Assembly: GCA_937949945.1 (NCBI GenBank)
Contig: CALFEQ010000008.1
Location: forward strand, 1-19,245
Direction of reading: 5' to 3'
DNA from: an uncultured Myxococcales bacterium
GTDB lineage: Bacteria; Myxococcota_A; Polyangia; Polyangiales; Polyangiaceae
Length of the DNA stretch: 19,245 bases
Shown here: positions 1-7,669 of the stretch, one piece after another
Layout of the letters: each line of letters begins with the position of its first letter
Numbering within the stretch: position 1 is the stretch's first letter
Notes under the pieces: generated by a model
The model's database searches: none
Seen by the model: only the letters and a program-made list of their open reading frames with translations
Told to the model about the DNA's origin: nothing
Program-made: the position numbers and the translations under genes

Positions 1-153
1 GAAACTACGCTTCCGATCCCAAATCCAGTGACTCTCCAGCCGGGAACTCTGGTGCACATCCGCAACCTCCGCGAGAAGCTGGGTGAGCACGGCTCGCTCA
101 TCGAGACCGTCCGCGGCGTGGGATATCGCGCAATCTTGAAGTCCAGCGCATGA
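1..153 (+). CDS. OmpR/PhoB-family response regulator, C-terminal end (partial)
   Basis: The window opens inside this gene. Frame 1 is open from base 1 to the TGA at 151-153. The last 30 or so residues (VHIRNLREKLG, then IETVRGVGYRAI) are the recognition helix and C-terminal beta-hairpin of the winged-helix DNA-binding domain of OmpR/PhoB response regulators. The stop codon overlaps the ATG of the following histidine kinase (ATGA at 150-153), so the two form a translationally coupled two-component pair. The regulator would be phosphorylated by that kinase and act as a transcription factor. The first 17 residues (ETTLPIPNPVTLQPGTL) look unlike the usual sequence before VH(I/V)RxLR. This may be divergence or a sequence artefact near the window edge. 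The receiver domain is outside the window. Confidence 0.85.
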   Translation, partial: ETTLPIPNPVTLQPGTLVHIRNLREKLGEHGSLIETVRGVGYRAILKSSA

Positions 154-1556
154 GGCTACGCACGCGCCTGACGCTCGCCTTCACGTTCGCGACGAGCCTC
201 GCGCTCGTGGCCTCGTTCGTGATCGCGTACGTCTTCGTCGCACGCGACGAGCTCCGAGAGCTCGATCACGCCCTGCTCGTCCAGGCCGAGCGCGCCGCGG
301 CCGATGCCGCCGAGAAGAATGCGGACGACCCCCGCGTCGGGGACGGACCGGCCGAGATCGTCGAGCCGCCTTCGCTCACCGTCCGCTATGCCGCGGTCTA
401 CGAGCGCGACGGTCGCCTCGTCGCCGCCACGCGCAGCTTCGGCCCGCAGCCGCCGCGCCTCGACGAGCTCGGTGCGAGCCTCGACTCGCCGGAAGGCACG
501 GCGATCGACCTGGTGCACGGCGGCATCCCTCTGCGTGGCGTGCTCGTGCCGTTGGGCTCACGGCGCATCCTGCTCTATGCGCTCTCGAGCAAGGGCGTCG
601 ACAACGATCTCACGTTTCTCGTGCGCATCTTCGCCCTCCTCTTCGCTGCGGCCACGACGCTCACGTGGTTCGTCGCCCGATGGCTCGCGCGAAGCCTCGT
701 TCGTGACGTGGACGCGATCTGCGAGGTGGCCGAGGAGGTCGCCGCCGGCAAATTCGACGCTCGGGTCGGGGACAGAGCCCGAGGCAGCGTCGAGACACGC
801 CAGCTCGCCGTCCGGCTCGATCAGATGGTCGAGCGGCTCGGCGAGCTCGTGACGGCGCAGCGGCACTTCATCTCGAGCGCGGCACACGAGCTCCGGTCAC
901 CGCTCACGTCGCTGCGCGGGGAGCTCGAGCTGGCACTGCGCCGCGAGCGCAGCGCGCACGAGTACCGCGAGACGATCGAGCGAGCGCGGGCGGATACGGT
1001 GAACCTCGTGAACCTTGCGGACGACCTCTTGGCACTCGCGCGCGCCGAGGGTCGTGCGCGCGTGCCGTCCGACGAGCGCGCGACGGTCGAAGAGATCGTC
1101 GATGACGCGGTGCAGATGGCGCGCGGCAACGCCGAGGCACGCCGCGTCGAGATCCGCGTCTCCGGCGACGGGCGACCGATCGTCGTTCGATCTCGTCGAA
1201 AGGAGGTTGCTCGAGCGCTTCGCAATCTGCTCGACAATGCCATCGCACACAGCTCCGACGGCGGCGTCGTTCATCTGCGAGTGGCCTACCGGGACGACGT
1301 CGTCGAGATCGCGGTCGAGGATGCAGGTCCCGGCGTCGCCCCGGCCGACGTACCGTTCGTCTTCACGCCGTTCTGGCGCGGTGAAGGGGAGCGCGCCACG
1401 GAGTCCGGCGCAGGCCTCGGCCTGTCACTCGCGCGGGAGATCGCGCGAGCCGAACGTGGCGACGTCGTGTTGGACGAGACGTTCTCACCGGGCGCCCGTT
1501 TCGTCCTGAAGCTCCCGGCCGAGCTCGCGGAGGAGTCCAAACGCGCCGTAGGCTGA
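150..1556 (+). CDS. Sensor histidine kinase of a two-component system
   Basis: This 468-residue membrane kinase senses an unknown signal and phosphorylates the response regulator whose 3' end it overlaps by 4 bases. Residues about 9-31 form a first membrane segment and about 154-177 a second. Between them is a periplasmic sensor region of about 120 residues with no recognisable domain. A HAMP-like linker follows at about 178-232. The HisKA dimerisation helix carries the phospho-acceptor His246 in the motif SSAAHELRSPL. The ATPase domain has the N box (RNLLDNAIAHS), the G1 box (VEDAGPGVAP), an F box (VFTPFWRGE) and the G2 box (GAGLGLSLAREI). All catalytic boxes are present and the length is normal, so it should be active. 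The ATG at 150 is fixed by the ATGA overlap. The signal cannot be told from the sequence. Confidence 0.95.
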   Translation: MRLRTRLTLAFTFATSLALVASFVIAYVFVARDELRELDHALLVQAERAAADAAEKNADDPRVGDGPAEIVEPPSLTVRYAAVYERDGRLVAATRSFGPQPPRLDELGASLDSPEGTAIDLVHGGIPLRGVLVPLGSRRILLYALSSKGVDNDLTFLVRIFALLFAAATTLTWFVARWLARSLVRDVDAICEVAEEVAAGKFDARVGDRARGSVETRQLAVRLDQMVERLGELVTAQRHFISSAAHELRSPLTSLRGELELALRRERSAHEYRETIERARADTVNLVNLADDLLALARAEGRARVPSDERATVEEIVDDAVQMARGNAEARRVEIRVSGDGRPIVVRSRRKEVARALRNLLDNAIAHSSDGGVVHLRVAYRDDVVEIAVEDAGPGVAPADVPFVFTPFWRGEGERATESGAGLGLSLAREIARAERGDVVLDETFSPGARFVLKLPAELAEESKRAVG

Positions 1557-1618
1557 GGGGCGGCGGTCTCGCTCTCTGCGCTCTCGGGCCGGGGAGCAGA
1601 CGGAATCGGGGACGACGA

Positions 1619-2161
1619 TCAGAGGGCAGTACCGCCCGGAATCACCACGTAGCGGAACGCGCGGATGTTCTCGAGGAAGAAGACCGCCGGAGCCGGGTCT
1701 CGCCCGGGCTCGTAGAAGCGCAAGTACAAGGCTCCCTCGCCGAACAGCGCTTCCATCTCGACGCTGAACTGTCGTGTGGGAAGCTGGCGAGGCCTGTAAC
1801 CCGTCGCGCCCGACTCCCGGAAGTAGACGAGAACCGTGCCTTTATCCAAGACTTCCTTCGTGATGGCGGGCGCTTCGAACTCGTATACGAGCGCCTGCGT
1901 GCTGGCCGCCACCGTCTCCATCGTCTTCGCCACGGACGTGTCGAGCGAAAACCAGTCGGAGTAGAAGACGTTGGCCGTCCCAGCGTCGCCCTGCGGGCCA
2001 GGCTCACCCTGCGGACCGGGATCGCCCTGCGGGCCAGGATCGCCTTGCGGGCCCTGAGGGCCGGCGGCCCCTGGAGGCCCCTGCTCGCCCTGCGGCCCAG
2101 GATCGCCGCCACATCCGAAGAACAGAGTCGTCGCTAGGAGGAGTAGAGAAGTGTTTCGCAC
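1619..2161 (-). CDS. Collagen-like triple-helix-repeat lipoprotein
   Basis: Reading from a GTG at 2161, the 180-residue product begins with a short hydrophobic signal (RNTSLLLLATTLFFGC) ending in a probable lipobox cysteine. This predicts lipidation and attachment to the cell envelope. About 14 Gly-X-Y triplets follow (GPQ, GDP, GEP, GPP types), which suit a collagen-like trimeric stalk. The C-terminal domain of about 110 residues includes YSDWFSLD, APAITKEVLDKGTVLVYFR and FRYVVIPGG. It resembles the beta-rich C-terminal domain that I recall from collagen-like surface proteins of Bacteroidota and Myxococcota. An in-frame ATG at 2242 would add 27 residues before the signal. I prefer the GTG because it puts the hydrophobic segment at the N-terminus, but it has no clear ribosome site, only a G7 run just upstream. 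The gene converges on the histidine kinase. Function unknown, probably surface adhesion or structure. Confidence 0.8.
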   Translation of the reverse strand: MRNTSLLLLATTLFFGCGGDPGPQGEQGPPGAAGPQGPQGDPGPQGDPGPQGEPGPQGDAGTANVFYSDWFSLDTSVAKTMETVAASTQALVYEFEAPAITKEVLDKGTVLVYFRESGATGYRPRQLPTRQFSVEMEALFGEGALYLRFYEPGRDPAPAVFFLENIRAFRYVVIPGGTAL

Positions 2162-2392
2162 CCCCCCATCGTACAGGAAGTACGCCAAACCGACCGATTG
2201 ATTGACATGTCGGACGAGGCGACTGAGCGAGATCTGGCTCACGCCAGGACCGCCTCGACCTCGTTCGCTTCGGCTTTCGTCTTCACCGCCGGCCTCCCTT
2301 CGGGCTCACGTGGCTCGACGTCGGCCGCTTGGTGATCTCCTCGAATTGGGTCGCCGAAACCACGAACGACGCCCCAGCATCGGAAAGCATCG

Positions 2393-3064
2393 ATGTCGTC
2401 GGTCAAAGGCAAGCTCGTTCGCTTCGTCTCCCGCATGGCGTTGCCGCGCGCCACCGTCGTCTCCGCCGAAGCCGTCGGCGGCTTTCGGCGCCTCGTCATG
2501 CGCAGCGACGTGCGCGTGTTCCCCGCCGGTACCAAGGTGCAGATCCTCTTGCCGTCCGACGACGTGCGCACGTACTCGCCCATCGCGTCGCCGGAGGGGA
2601 TGGTGCTGCTCGGTTGGATGCACGCCGGCGGGCCGGGTGCCGCGTGGATGTCGAACGCTCACCCAGGTGAGGAGCTGCCGTTCGTCGGCCCGCAGCGATC
2701 GCTGGAGCTCGCCGCGGGGCCCGTGGTGGTCGTCGGTGACGAGACCAGCGTCGCGGTCGCCGCGGCGTTCGCAGTGGAGAGGCCCGGACAGGTCCACGCC
2801 GTCATCCAGTCCAACGGCGCCGGCGACGTCCGGGCGGCGGCCTCGTCGGTCGGCCTCGCGCAGCTCGACGTCCTCCGGCGCGGCGACACCGCGGCGACGG
2901 TCGACGCCGTCAAGGCCCGGCTCGCACGCACGCCGAACGCGATCGTCGCGCTGACCGGCGGCTCCGAGCTCGTCGTCGCCGTGCGCGACGCTCTGCGCTC
3001 GGCGGGCGTGCGGAACGTCAAGACGAAGACCTACTGGGTCCCGGGCAAGGCGGGCCTCGACTGA
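2393..3064 (+). CDS. Siderophore-interacting protein (SIP-type FAD-binding reductase)
   Basis: The 223-residue product matches the siderophore-interacting family, flavoproteins that reduce ferric siderophores in the cytoplasm to release iron. The N-terminal FAD-binding barrel (about 15-100) has the flavin motif RTYS at 59-62, in the context VRTYSPIASPEG. The C-terminal half (about 105-220) is the SIP Rossmann-like NAD(P)H domain, with VVVVGDETSVAVAAAF and the late motif KTKTYWVPGKAG, where many family members have (R)GYWRxG. It is somewhat shorter than typical members of 250-280 residues. The ATG at 2393 has a weak GGAAAG upstream. No siderophore transport or biosynthesis gene is adjacent, so it appears solitary. 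It converges on the PhyH gene with a possible hairpin between them. Confidence 0.85.
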   Translation: MSSVKGKLVRFVSRMALPRATVVSAEAVGGFRRLVMRSDVRVFPAGTKVQILLPSDDVRTYSPIASPEGMVLLGWMHAGGPGAAWMSNAHPGEELPFVGPQRSLELAAGPVVVVGDETSVAVAAAFAVERPGQVHAVIQSNGAGDVRAAASSVGLAQLDVLRRGDTAATVDAVKARLARTPNAIVALTGGSELVVAVRDALRSAGVRNVKTKTYWVPGKAGLD

Positions 3065-3072
3065 GGCGTGGC

Positions 3073-3093
3073 GCGGCGAGCGGCGCTCCCCGC
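3073..3093. terminator. Possible bidirectional stem-loop between convergent genes
   Basis: Arms GCGGCGAGC (3073-3081) and GCTCCCCGC (3085-3093) pair with one internal C-C mismatch around a 3-base loop. The structure lies in the 35-base gap between the convergent stop codons of the SIP gene and the PhyH gene, where a terminator is expected. There is no T tract, so it is not a classical intrinsic terminator. Confidence 0.35.
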
Positions 3094-3099
3094 CTGTCG

Positions 3100-3888
3100 T
3101 CAGTCCGCGGCGAGGGCGCGCTGAATCGCGCGTTCGACGGGAGACGACGGCGCGAACGGATCGAACGGCACGCGCGGCAGCAGCGCCGGTTGACCGAGGA
3201 AGCGCGGCGCTTTCCCGCGATGCCGCTGCGCTCGGTGCACGAGGAACGGATGGCAGAGATAGACGGTGCCCGCCGGCCCCGTGGCGAGCACCTCCGGGCG
3301 GTGAGCCGACTCCTCGAAGCCCGTGCTGGCGAGCTCGCCCAACGTCGAGCCTTCCTCACCGTGCGGCGCGAGACGGCGGGCGATGTCCACGTGCGAGCCG
3401 ACTCGGAGCAGCGTCGGGGCGTCGTCCTCGCCGACGTCGGAGAAGAGGAAGAGCATGAGAAGGGCGCGCCCCTTCGAGAAGACGTTCACGCGCCACTGCA
3501 TGAAGTCGGCCTCGCCTTCGGTGCCAAAGCTCATGTCCACGTGCCATCCGCAGTCGCCGGGGTCGTCCGGCGACGGGAAGCGAATCGGGAACGTGCCGAG
3601 GCTCCCTCGAGGGAGCCATCGTCCAGGCCCGACGAGAGCGTCGTACGCGGCGACGAGCGCCGGCGTTTTCGCGACCTCACGGAAGAGCGGGTGTGGGATC
3701 TCGCCGATGCGGACGACGGGCAGCTTCCACGTCGCAGGGTCGCTCGGAGACAGCCCCGTCGCGCGCCAGAGTATCTCGCGGCACGCAGCGGCCTGCTCGG
3801 CGGAGAAGGCCTCGTCGATGCGGACGAAGCCGTCGGTCACGAAGCGTTCGATCTGCGCCTCGGAGAGCGGCGCAAGCGGATGATTCAT
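3100..3888 (-). CDS. Phytanoyl-CoA dioxygenase (PhyH) family protein
   Basis: This 262-residue protein belongs to the Fe(II)/2-oxoglutarate-dependent PhyH oxygenases, which hydroxylate small molecules or lipid-derived acids. The metal-binding HxD is His116-Val-Asp118 (GWHVDMSF). The distal histidine is probably His218 in the segment CHPFLVHRAQRHRG, and the nearby arginines could bind 2-oxoglutarate. The N-terminus (LSEAQIERFVTDGFVRIDEAFS) is the standard family opening. The ATG at 3888 is preceded by AGAGGAG at good spacing, which settles the start. It converges on the SIP gene. No pathway genes are nearby, so the substrate is unknown. All expected iron ligands appear present. Confidence 0.85.
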   Translation of the reverse strand: MNHPLAPLSEAQIERFVTDGFVRIDEAFSAEQAAACREILWRATGLSPSDPATWKLPVVRIGEIPHPLFREVAKTPALVAAYDALVGPGRWLPRGSLGTFPIRFPSPDDPGDCGWHVDMSFGTEGEADFMQWRVNVFSKGRALLMLFLFSDVGEDDAPTLLRVGSHVDIARRLAPHGEEGSTLGELASTGFEESAHRPEVLATGPAGTVYLCHPFLVHRAQRHRGKAPRFLGQPALLPRVPFDPFAPSSPVERAIQRALAAD

Positions 3889-4078
3889 CGGAGCTCCTCT
3901 TCTTCTGGCTGATGGGTGGACGTCGACGGCGCGCGAGCGAGCTCACGCCGGCGGCCGTTCGGGAACGCGGGACCGCGATCAGCCGAGCAAGAAGACGGAG
4001 AACTTCATCGACGGTAGTTCAGCACATCTCGGAGGTTCCGCGAAGACCCTCACGGCTCCACTCGATCCCCGGACAGGA
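3889..4078. other. Intergenic stretch with no recognisable gene
   Basis: This stretch of 190 bases lies between the 5' end of the PhyH gene and the 3' end of the FUSC-like gene. It is less clearly coding than its surroundings. A very short frame on the minus strand (MKFSVFLLG then stop) is not credible as a gene. The PhyH promoter should be here, but I see no convincing -35/-10 pair. Confidence 0.4.
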
Positions 4079-4678
4079 TCACGCAGTACCCGCGTGCCTC
4101 GGCCGCGTCCTCGACGAGGACCAGACCCGCAGCGCCGCGAGGCCTTCGATGGCCGCCGTATACGCGACCGCGCAGGCTGCCCCGTAAGACACCTCGATGA
4201 ACCGGTGCAATGCGATGGTCGCGGGCGCGACCTGGGAGGGGATGAGCGTCGTGATCGTGACGGCGACACCGCTGATCCGCGCGGCATTCGGCAGACGGAG
4301 CAGAAGACAGACGCTCACCGCGAAGAGGACCGCCGCGCCGTAGATCAGCACGTGGTGGTGCCACCACGTGGCGCAGGCCCATCCGATCAAGCCGCCCACG
4401 GCGCTACCGAAGAGCTGCTGGACGCCCGCCTTGATCGTCGCGCTCCGCTCCGGGGCCAGGACGACCACGGCCGCCATCGCAGCCCAATACGCCTCGTGCA
4501 GATTCGGCAGGAAGCTCGCCGTCGAATAGGCGAACATCGCGACGAGCGCGGCGCCGGCACCGTGAGCGAGCGTCCTACGAAGGACGGGCTCGACGCCGTT
4601 CGCGGTCTCGCACGAGGTCGGTGCCTCGGTCGAAGCTCGGGCCGTCGCGAGCGGCGCGCCTTCACCCGCGTCCTTCAC
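4079..4678 (-). CDS. FUSC-like integral membrane protein
   Basis: The product, about 199 residues from a GTG at 4678, has an N-terminal cytoplasmic stretch. It then has a run of membrane segments: GAGAALVAMFAYSTASFLP, YWAAMAAVVVLAPE, LFGSAVGGLIGWACATWW, VLIYGAAVLFAVSVCLLL, ISGVAVTITTLI and YGAACAVAYTAAIEGL. The phrases YWAAMAAVVVLAPERSATIKAGVQQLFGS and the downstream Gly-rich helix match the FUSC / aromatic acid exporter type membrane domain. This version lacks the large cytoplasmic half of full-length FUSC proteins. The reading frame extends upstream to an ATG at 4927, but that part is Arg/Pro-rich and looks non-coding. The GTG at 4678 overlaps the stop of another minus-strand frame by 4 bases but has no clear ribosome site. 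Transport function is inferred from the family only. Confidence 0.65.
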   Translation of the reverse strand: MKDAGEGAPLATARASTEAPTSCETANGVEPVLRRTLAHGAGAALVAMFAYSTASFLPNLHEAYWAAMAAVVVLAPERSATIKAGVQQLFGSAVGGLIGWACATWWHHHVLIYGAAVLFAVSVCLLLRLPNAARISGVAVTITTLIPSQVAPATIALHRFIEVSYGAACAVAYTAAIEGLAALRVWSSSRTRPRHAGTA

Positions 4679-4712
4679 GGATGAACCGGAGCAGCAAGCG
4701 TCGATCCAGCTC

Positions 4713-4956
4713 TCACCCCGCCGCTTCGGGCGCGGTGGAGCTCTCCGTCGAGCCCATCGGGGAGGCGAAGGCGGCGGCGGAGTGATCGCCTGAGCCGCGC
4801 GGCGGAGGCGACGGCGGGCGCCGCGATCCCCGGGTTCCATTGCTTCGCGAACGCGACGCTGTCGAGCTCCACGCGCACGCCCTTCGACGCCGTGCCATTG
4901 ACGTGATGGCGTGACCACTCGGACCACTCCTCGCCGGGGTCTCCCGTCGCGCGCAT
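4713..4956 (-). pseudogene. Possible frameshifted orphan reading frame
   Basis: From an ATG at 4956 the minus strand reads MRATGDPGEEWSEWSRHHV, then VELDSVAFAKQWNPGIAAPA, with very strong G/C at third positions, as expected for coding DNA. Near 4800 this signal leaves the frame and continues in a neighbouring frame (GDHSAAAFASPMGSTESST, stop at 4713). The pattern suggests a gene fragment with a frameshift, whose 5' end is cut at the same place where the ArsR relic on the other strand begins. I do not recognise the family. It could be chance composition. In the unshifted frame the stop (4675-4677) overlaps the FUSC GTG. Confidence 0.25.
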
Positions 4957-5115
4957 CTGGTGAAGGAGGAGGCTCGCGGCCGCGAGCGGTACTACCACCT
5001 CGACCCGCGTCCGCTCGCGGAGGTCGAGGAGTACCTGGAGGGCTTCACCAAGTACTGGAAGCAAAGGCTCGCTGCTCTGGACGCGGTGCTCGAAGAGCAG
5101 GAGAAGAAGCGATGA
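4951..5115 (+). pseudogene. C-terminal relic of an ArsR-family regulator
   Basis: The frame from about 4951 to the TGA at 5113-5115 encodes AHLVKEEARGRERYYHLDP, then PLAEVEEYLEGFTKYWKQRLAALDAVLEEQEKK. It aligns without gaps to residues of the intact ArsR regulator at 18330 in this same window (SGLVRSWKEGRVRTYQLSP, then the WERRLDRLDRYLEEL helix). It is the wing and C-terminal helix of the ArsR subgroup usually paired with SRPBCC proteins. The helix-turn-helix half is missing: an in-frame TGA sits at 4912-4914, and the 12 residues between it and the homology do not match the family. No start codon with a ribosome site is present. This is a truncated remnant, with a breakpoint close to 4950. 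Its normal SRPBCC partner is absent; a DUF2200 gene follows instead. Confidence 0.75.
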
Positions 5116-5165
5116 AGCGAACGGATGCTTGGTAAGCTGCCGGCCTCGTCGAAGGGGTCGGCAGC

Positions 5166-5519
5166 ATGGAGAAGAAGCCACGGATCTTCGGCACGTCGTT
5201 CGGGAGCGTGTACCCGCTCTACGTGCAGAAGGCGGAGAAGAAGGGGCGGACGAAGGAAGAAGTCGACACCATCATCGGCTGGCTCACCGGCTACAGTCCC
5301 GAGCAGATCGAGCGCGTCGTCGCGTCGAAGGTCGACTTCGAGACGTTCTTCGCAGAGGCGCCCCGGATGAACCCGAACGCCTCGCTCATCAAGGGCGTGG
5401 TGTGCGGGGTCCGCGTCGAAGAGATCAGCGATCCCTTGATGCAGAAGATCCGCTACCTCGACAAGCTGATCGACGAGCTCGCGAAGGGGAAGAAGATGGA
5501 GAGCATCCTTCGGTCGTAG
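5166..5519 (+). CDS. DUF2200 domain-containing protein
   Basis: This 117-residue cytoplasmic protein consists of a single DUF2200 domain at normal length. Recognisable family phrases are SFGSVYPLYVQKAEKKGRT, IIGWLTGY, DFETFFAEAPRMNP, LIKGVVCGVRVEEI and DPLMQKIRYLDKLIDELAKGK. The biochemical function of the family is not known. The ATG at 5166 is preceded by GAAGGGGTCGGCAGC, giving a usable purine-rich ribosome site. It lies 50 bases after the ArsR relic, so it may once have been transcribed with an ArsR-SRPBCC type unit. The gene itself looks intact. Confidence 0.9.
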   Translation: MEKKPRIFGTSFGSVYPLYVQKAEKKGRTKEEVDTIIGWLTGYSPEQIERVVASKVDFETFFAEAPRMNPNASLIKGVVCGVRVEEISDPLMQKIRYLDKLIDELAKGKKMESILRS

Positions 5520-5620
5520 GCGCGGATCGGCGAGAGGGGCTCCCCACCGTCGTTCGTCACCCGCACATGCGACTGTACGTCGCGCCTGTTCCGGGCAAAA
5601 TCGGAGGCTCCGATTCGACC

Positions 5621-7002
5621 ATGACTCGTTCGCGACGCCTCCAGATGACCACCACATCCCTCCGACGACGAGCTCTCACCCTGTCCGGCGCGCTGACTTG
5701 CGCCGTCGCCACGATCGTGGCGTGCACCGGCGAAGATCCCGACCTCTCACGGACGTCGACGCCGACGCCGACGCCGACGCCGACGGCAGACGCGAACGTG
5801 ACGGACGGGGACCCCATCGACAGCGACGATGGCGCGACCTCCGCCGGGGAGGATGCCCGCACCGAAGACGACGCCGGGCAGAACGGCACCGGACGAGACG
5901 ATGCCGGAGACGACGATGCCGGACACGACGCCGGTCCCGAGCTCACGTCGTGCAGCGGAGCACTGGTCGATACGAAGACCAATCCCGATCACTGCGGCGC
6001 GTGCGGCCACGACTGCGCTGGAGGCGCGTGCGTGGACGGGACATGCCAGCCCTTCACCTTCATCGACAACCTGACGGGTGTGTACGGCGTCACCACCGGA
6101 GGTGACTCCGTGATCTGGGTCCGTGCGGAGGGCGATACCGGCGCCGTCGAGAGCTGCCGATTCGACGGCTGCGCGGACGCCGGCCCCACGACGATCACAG
6201 AAAAGGTGGCCCGTCCGTACGAACCGGTACCTCTGGGCACGACGATCGTGAGCGACGGGCCACACGTTCGTTGGATCGCGCGCCGGAGGGACGCCGGATT
6301 CGGTGAAATGAACAACCTCTTCGGCTGCGCCGCCAACATTTGCGAGACCCCCCAAGAGCATCATCTGAACGTTGATCCGATCGCCCAGCTCGCACGCTAC
6401 GACCCGTACGTCATCTACATCGGCCGCAACCCCGATGGTATGGGGAGTAACGTCCGAGCCTGCAGGTTCGACGTGTGTGTCGGGGTAGCCGACGGTGCGA
6501 TTGCCTCTGGTGCCTACTCCATGGCGGTCGCGCGAGGCGAAGACCGCATCTTCTACTCACAGGGCGGCAAGGTGTTCCGCTGCATCATGAAGTTCGGGCC
6601 GCCCCGGCTCGACTGCGATGGGGCGGCCCCCCCTTGTTCGACGTGAGCAGCATCCCGTTGCTCGCCGTCTCGAACGGAAAGGTCTTTGCCATCGACGACG
6701 GAGTGCTCGCCACCTGCCCCGTCAATGGCTGCCCGACTGGGCGCACGCCCATCATGTCGGGCCTGGGCGACGTCCGCATCCTCCTCGCGGACGACACGTA
6801 CTTGTACATGGCCAAACCCGGCGAGCCGGGAACGAAGACCGGCTCGATCCTGGCCTGCGAGCTCCCGAATTGCACCAATCTGCGCACGCTCGCGTCGGGC
6901 CTCGCCTACCCCAACTCTCTGCACGTCGACGAAGGCGTCCTCTACTGGTCGAACGCAGGCGACGTCCCCGGCACTGGATCCATCCAGAGGCTCCGCCTCT
7001 GA
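5621..7002 (+). pseudogene. Cys-rich, beta-propeller-like lipoprotein, interrupted by a frameshift
   Basis: From the ATG at 5621 (GGAGG about 13 bases upstream) the protein has a Sec signal with lipobox IVAC. A Thr-Pro repeat coded by a (GCCGAC)4 tract follows, then an Asp/Gly/Ala-rich spacer. Next is the module NPDHCGACGHDCAGGACV typical of myxobacterial secreted proteins. After it come repeats pairing beta-strand phrases (GDSVIWVRAE, ARGEDRIFYSQGGKVFRC, LAVSNGKVFAIDDGVLATC, DDTYLYMAK, DEGVLYWSNAG) with short Cys motifs (CRFDGC, CAANIC, CRFDVC, CPVNGC, CELPNC), suggesting a beta-propeller. The first frame stops at 6646. The second carries on in the +1 frame to 7002 with the same repeats. The switch falls at seven C's (6627-6633); one extra C restores a continuous protein of about 460 residues. 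An in-frame ATG at 5567 is an alternative start. It may be a sequencing error, a true pseudogene or phase variation. Confidence 0.75.
6627..6633. repeat. C7 homopolymer at the frameshift point
   Basis: The run GGCCCCCCCTT lies exactly where the reading frame of the Cys-rich lipoprotein changes. With seven C's translation ends 11 bases after the tract. With eight it would read ...GAAPPLFDVSSIPLL... into the intact downstream part. Such tracts are prone to polymerase slippage and to sequencing error. Confidence 0.7.
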
Positions 7003-7114
7003 ATCGTCGGTGGCGGGCGACTACACGCCGAGCACGCATACCGATGGGAAAGCGACGGCTCGGACGAGGTTCGAGCGCCTCGGACCTCCGCGGGGATCGA
7101 GTAGACTCCCGCGC

Positions 7115-7669
7115 ATGCCGAACATCGCGAAGCAGAAGGCGAAGTCGCAGGCCAAGGCGAAGTCGCGCTCGGTCGCGCGCACCGCGCCGGCCGCGAAGCG
7201 ATCCCCGAAGACGCGAGCGACGGCCAAGAAGACGACGTCGTCGCGCGCGAGCACGAAGGGCGAGAGCGCGAAGCCGGCCTCTCGTCTCATCGACGAGCGC
7301 ATCCGCTCGCTCGGTGACTGGCGCGGCAAGACCCTCGCCGAGGTGCGCCGGCTGATCCACGAGGCCGATCCGGACATCGTCGAGGAGGTGAAGTGGGTCA
7401 AGCCCACGAACCCCCTCGGCGTGCCCGTCTGGTCGCACGCCGGGATCGTCTGTACGGGAGAGGTCTATCGCGACTACGTGAAGCTGACCTTCGCGCGCGG
7501 CGCCTCGCTCGAGGATCCTCGCAAGCTCTTCAACGCGAGCCTCGAGGGGAACATGCGCCGCGCGATCGACATCCGCGAGGGAGACGAGCTCGACGCGAAG
7601 GCGTTCAAAGCCTTGATCAAGGCCGCGGTCGCGGAGAACCTGCAGGTGAGCGCAGCGCGCTCGCGATGA
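7115..7669 (+). CDS. DUF1801 (YdhG-like) protein with basic N-terminal tail
   Basis: The 184-residue product starts at the ATG at 7115. Residues 1 to about 55 are a low-complexity Lys/Ala/Ser/Thr/Arg tail (AKQKAKSQAKAKSRS, RATAKKTTSSRAS), similar in composition to histone-H1-like bacterial tails and likely to bind nucleic acid or be disordered. Residues about 60-180 form a DUF1801 domain: LIDERIRSLGDWRGKTLAEVRRLIHEADP, EEVKWVKPTNPLGVPVWSHAGIVCTGEVYRDYVKLTF and a C-terminal KAFKALIKAAV helix. DUF1801 includes YdhG/iron-chaperone-fold proteins whose role is poorly defined in bacteria. The reading frame extends upstream, but that part overlaps the lipoprotein coding region and is a shadow. The gene lies 141 bases before the UvrA-like gene on the same strand and may be co-transcribed. 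Confidence 0.85.
   Translation: MPNIAKQKAKSQAKAKSRSVARTAPAAKRSPKTRATAKKTTSSRASTKGESAKPASRLIDERIRSLGDWRGKTLAEVRRLIHEADPDIVEEVKWVKPTNPLGVPVWSHAGIVCTGEVYRDYVKLTFARGASLEDPRKLFNASLEGNMRRAIDIREGDELDAKAFKALIKAAVAENLQVSAARSR

Noticed and set aside
1557..1618. Possible terminator between the histidine kinase and the collagen-like gene
   Set aside because: The GC-rich stretch shows no clean stem-loop and no T tract.
2243..2392. Minus-strand peptide VVSATQFEEITKRPTSSHV and a following short GTG frame (KTKAEANEVEAVLA), suggestive of a Phd-type antitoxin start
   Set aside because: Only a few residues resemble an antitoxin N-terminus, the frame stops after about 25 codons, there is no toxin partner and no ribosome site.
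3979..4287. Minus-strand frame ending MKFSVFLLG
   Set aside because: It overlaps the FUSC-like gene out of frame, has no family resemblance and lacks a start signal.
5761..5784. (GCCGAC)4 hexamer repeat as a possible contingency locus
   Set aside because: The unit is a multiple of three, so copy changes would only alter the Thr-Pro linker length and not the frame.
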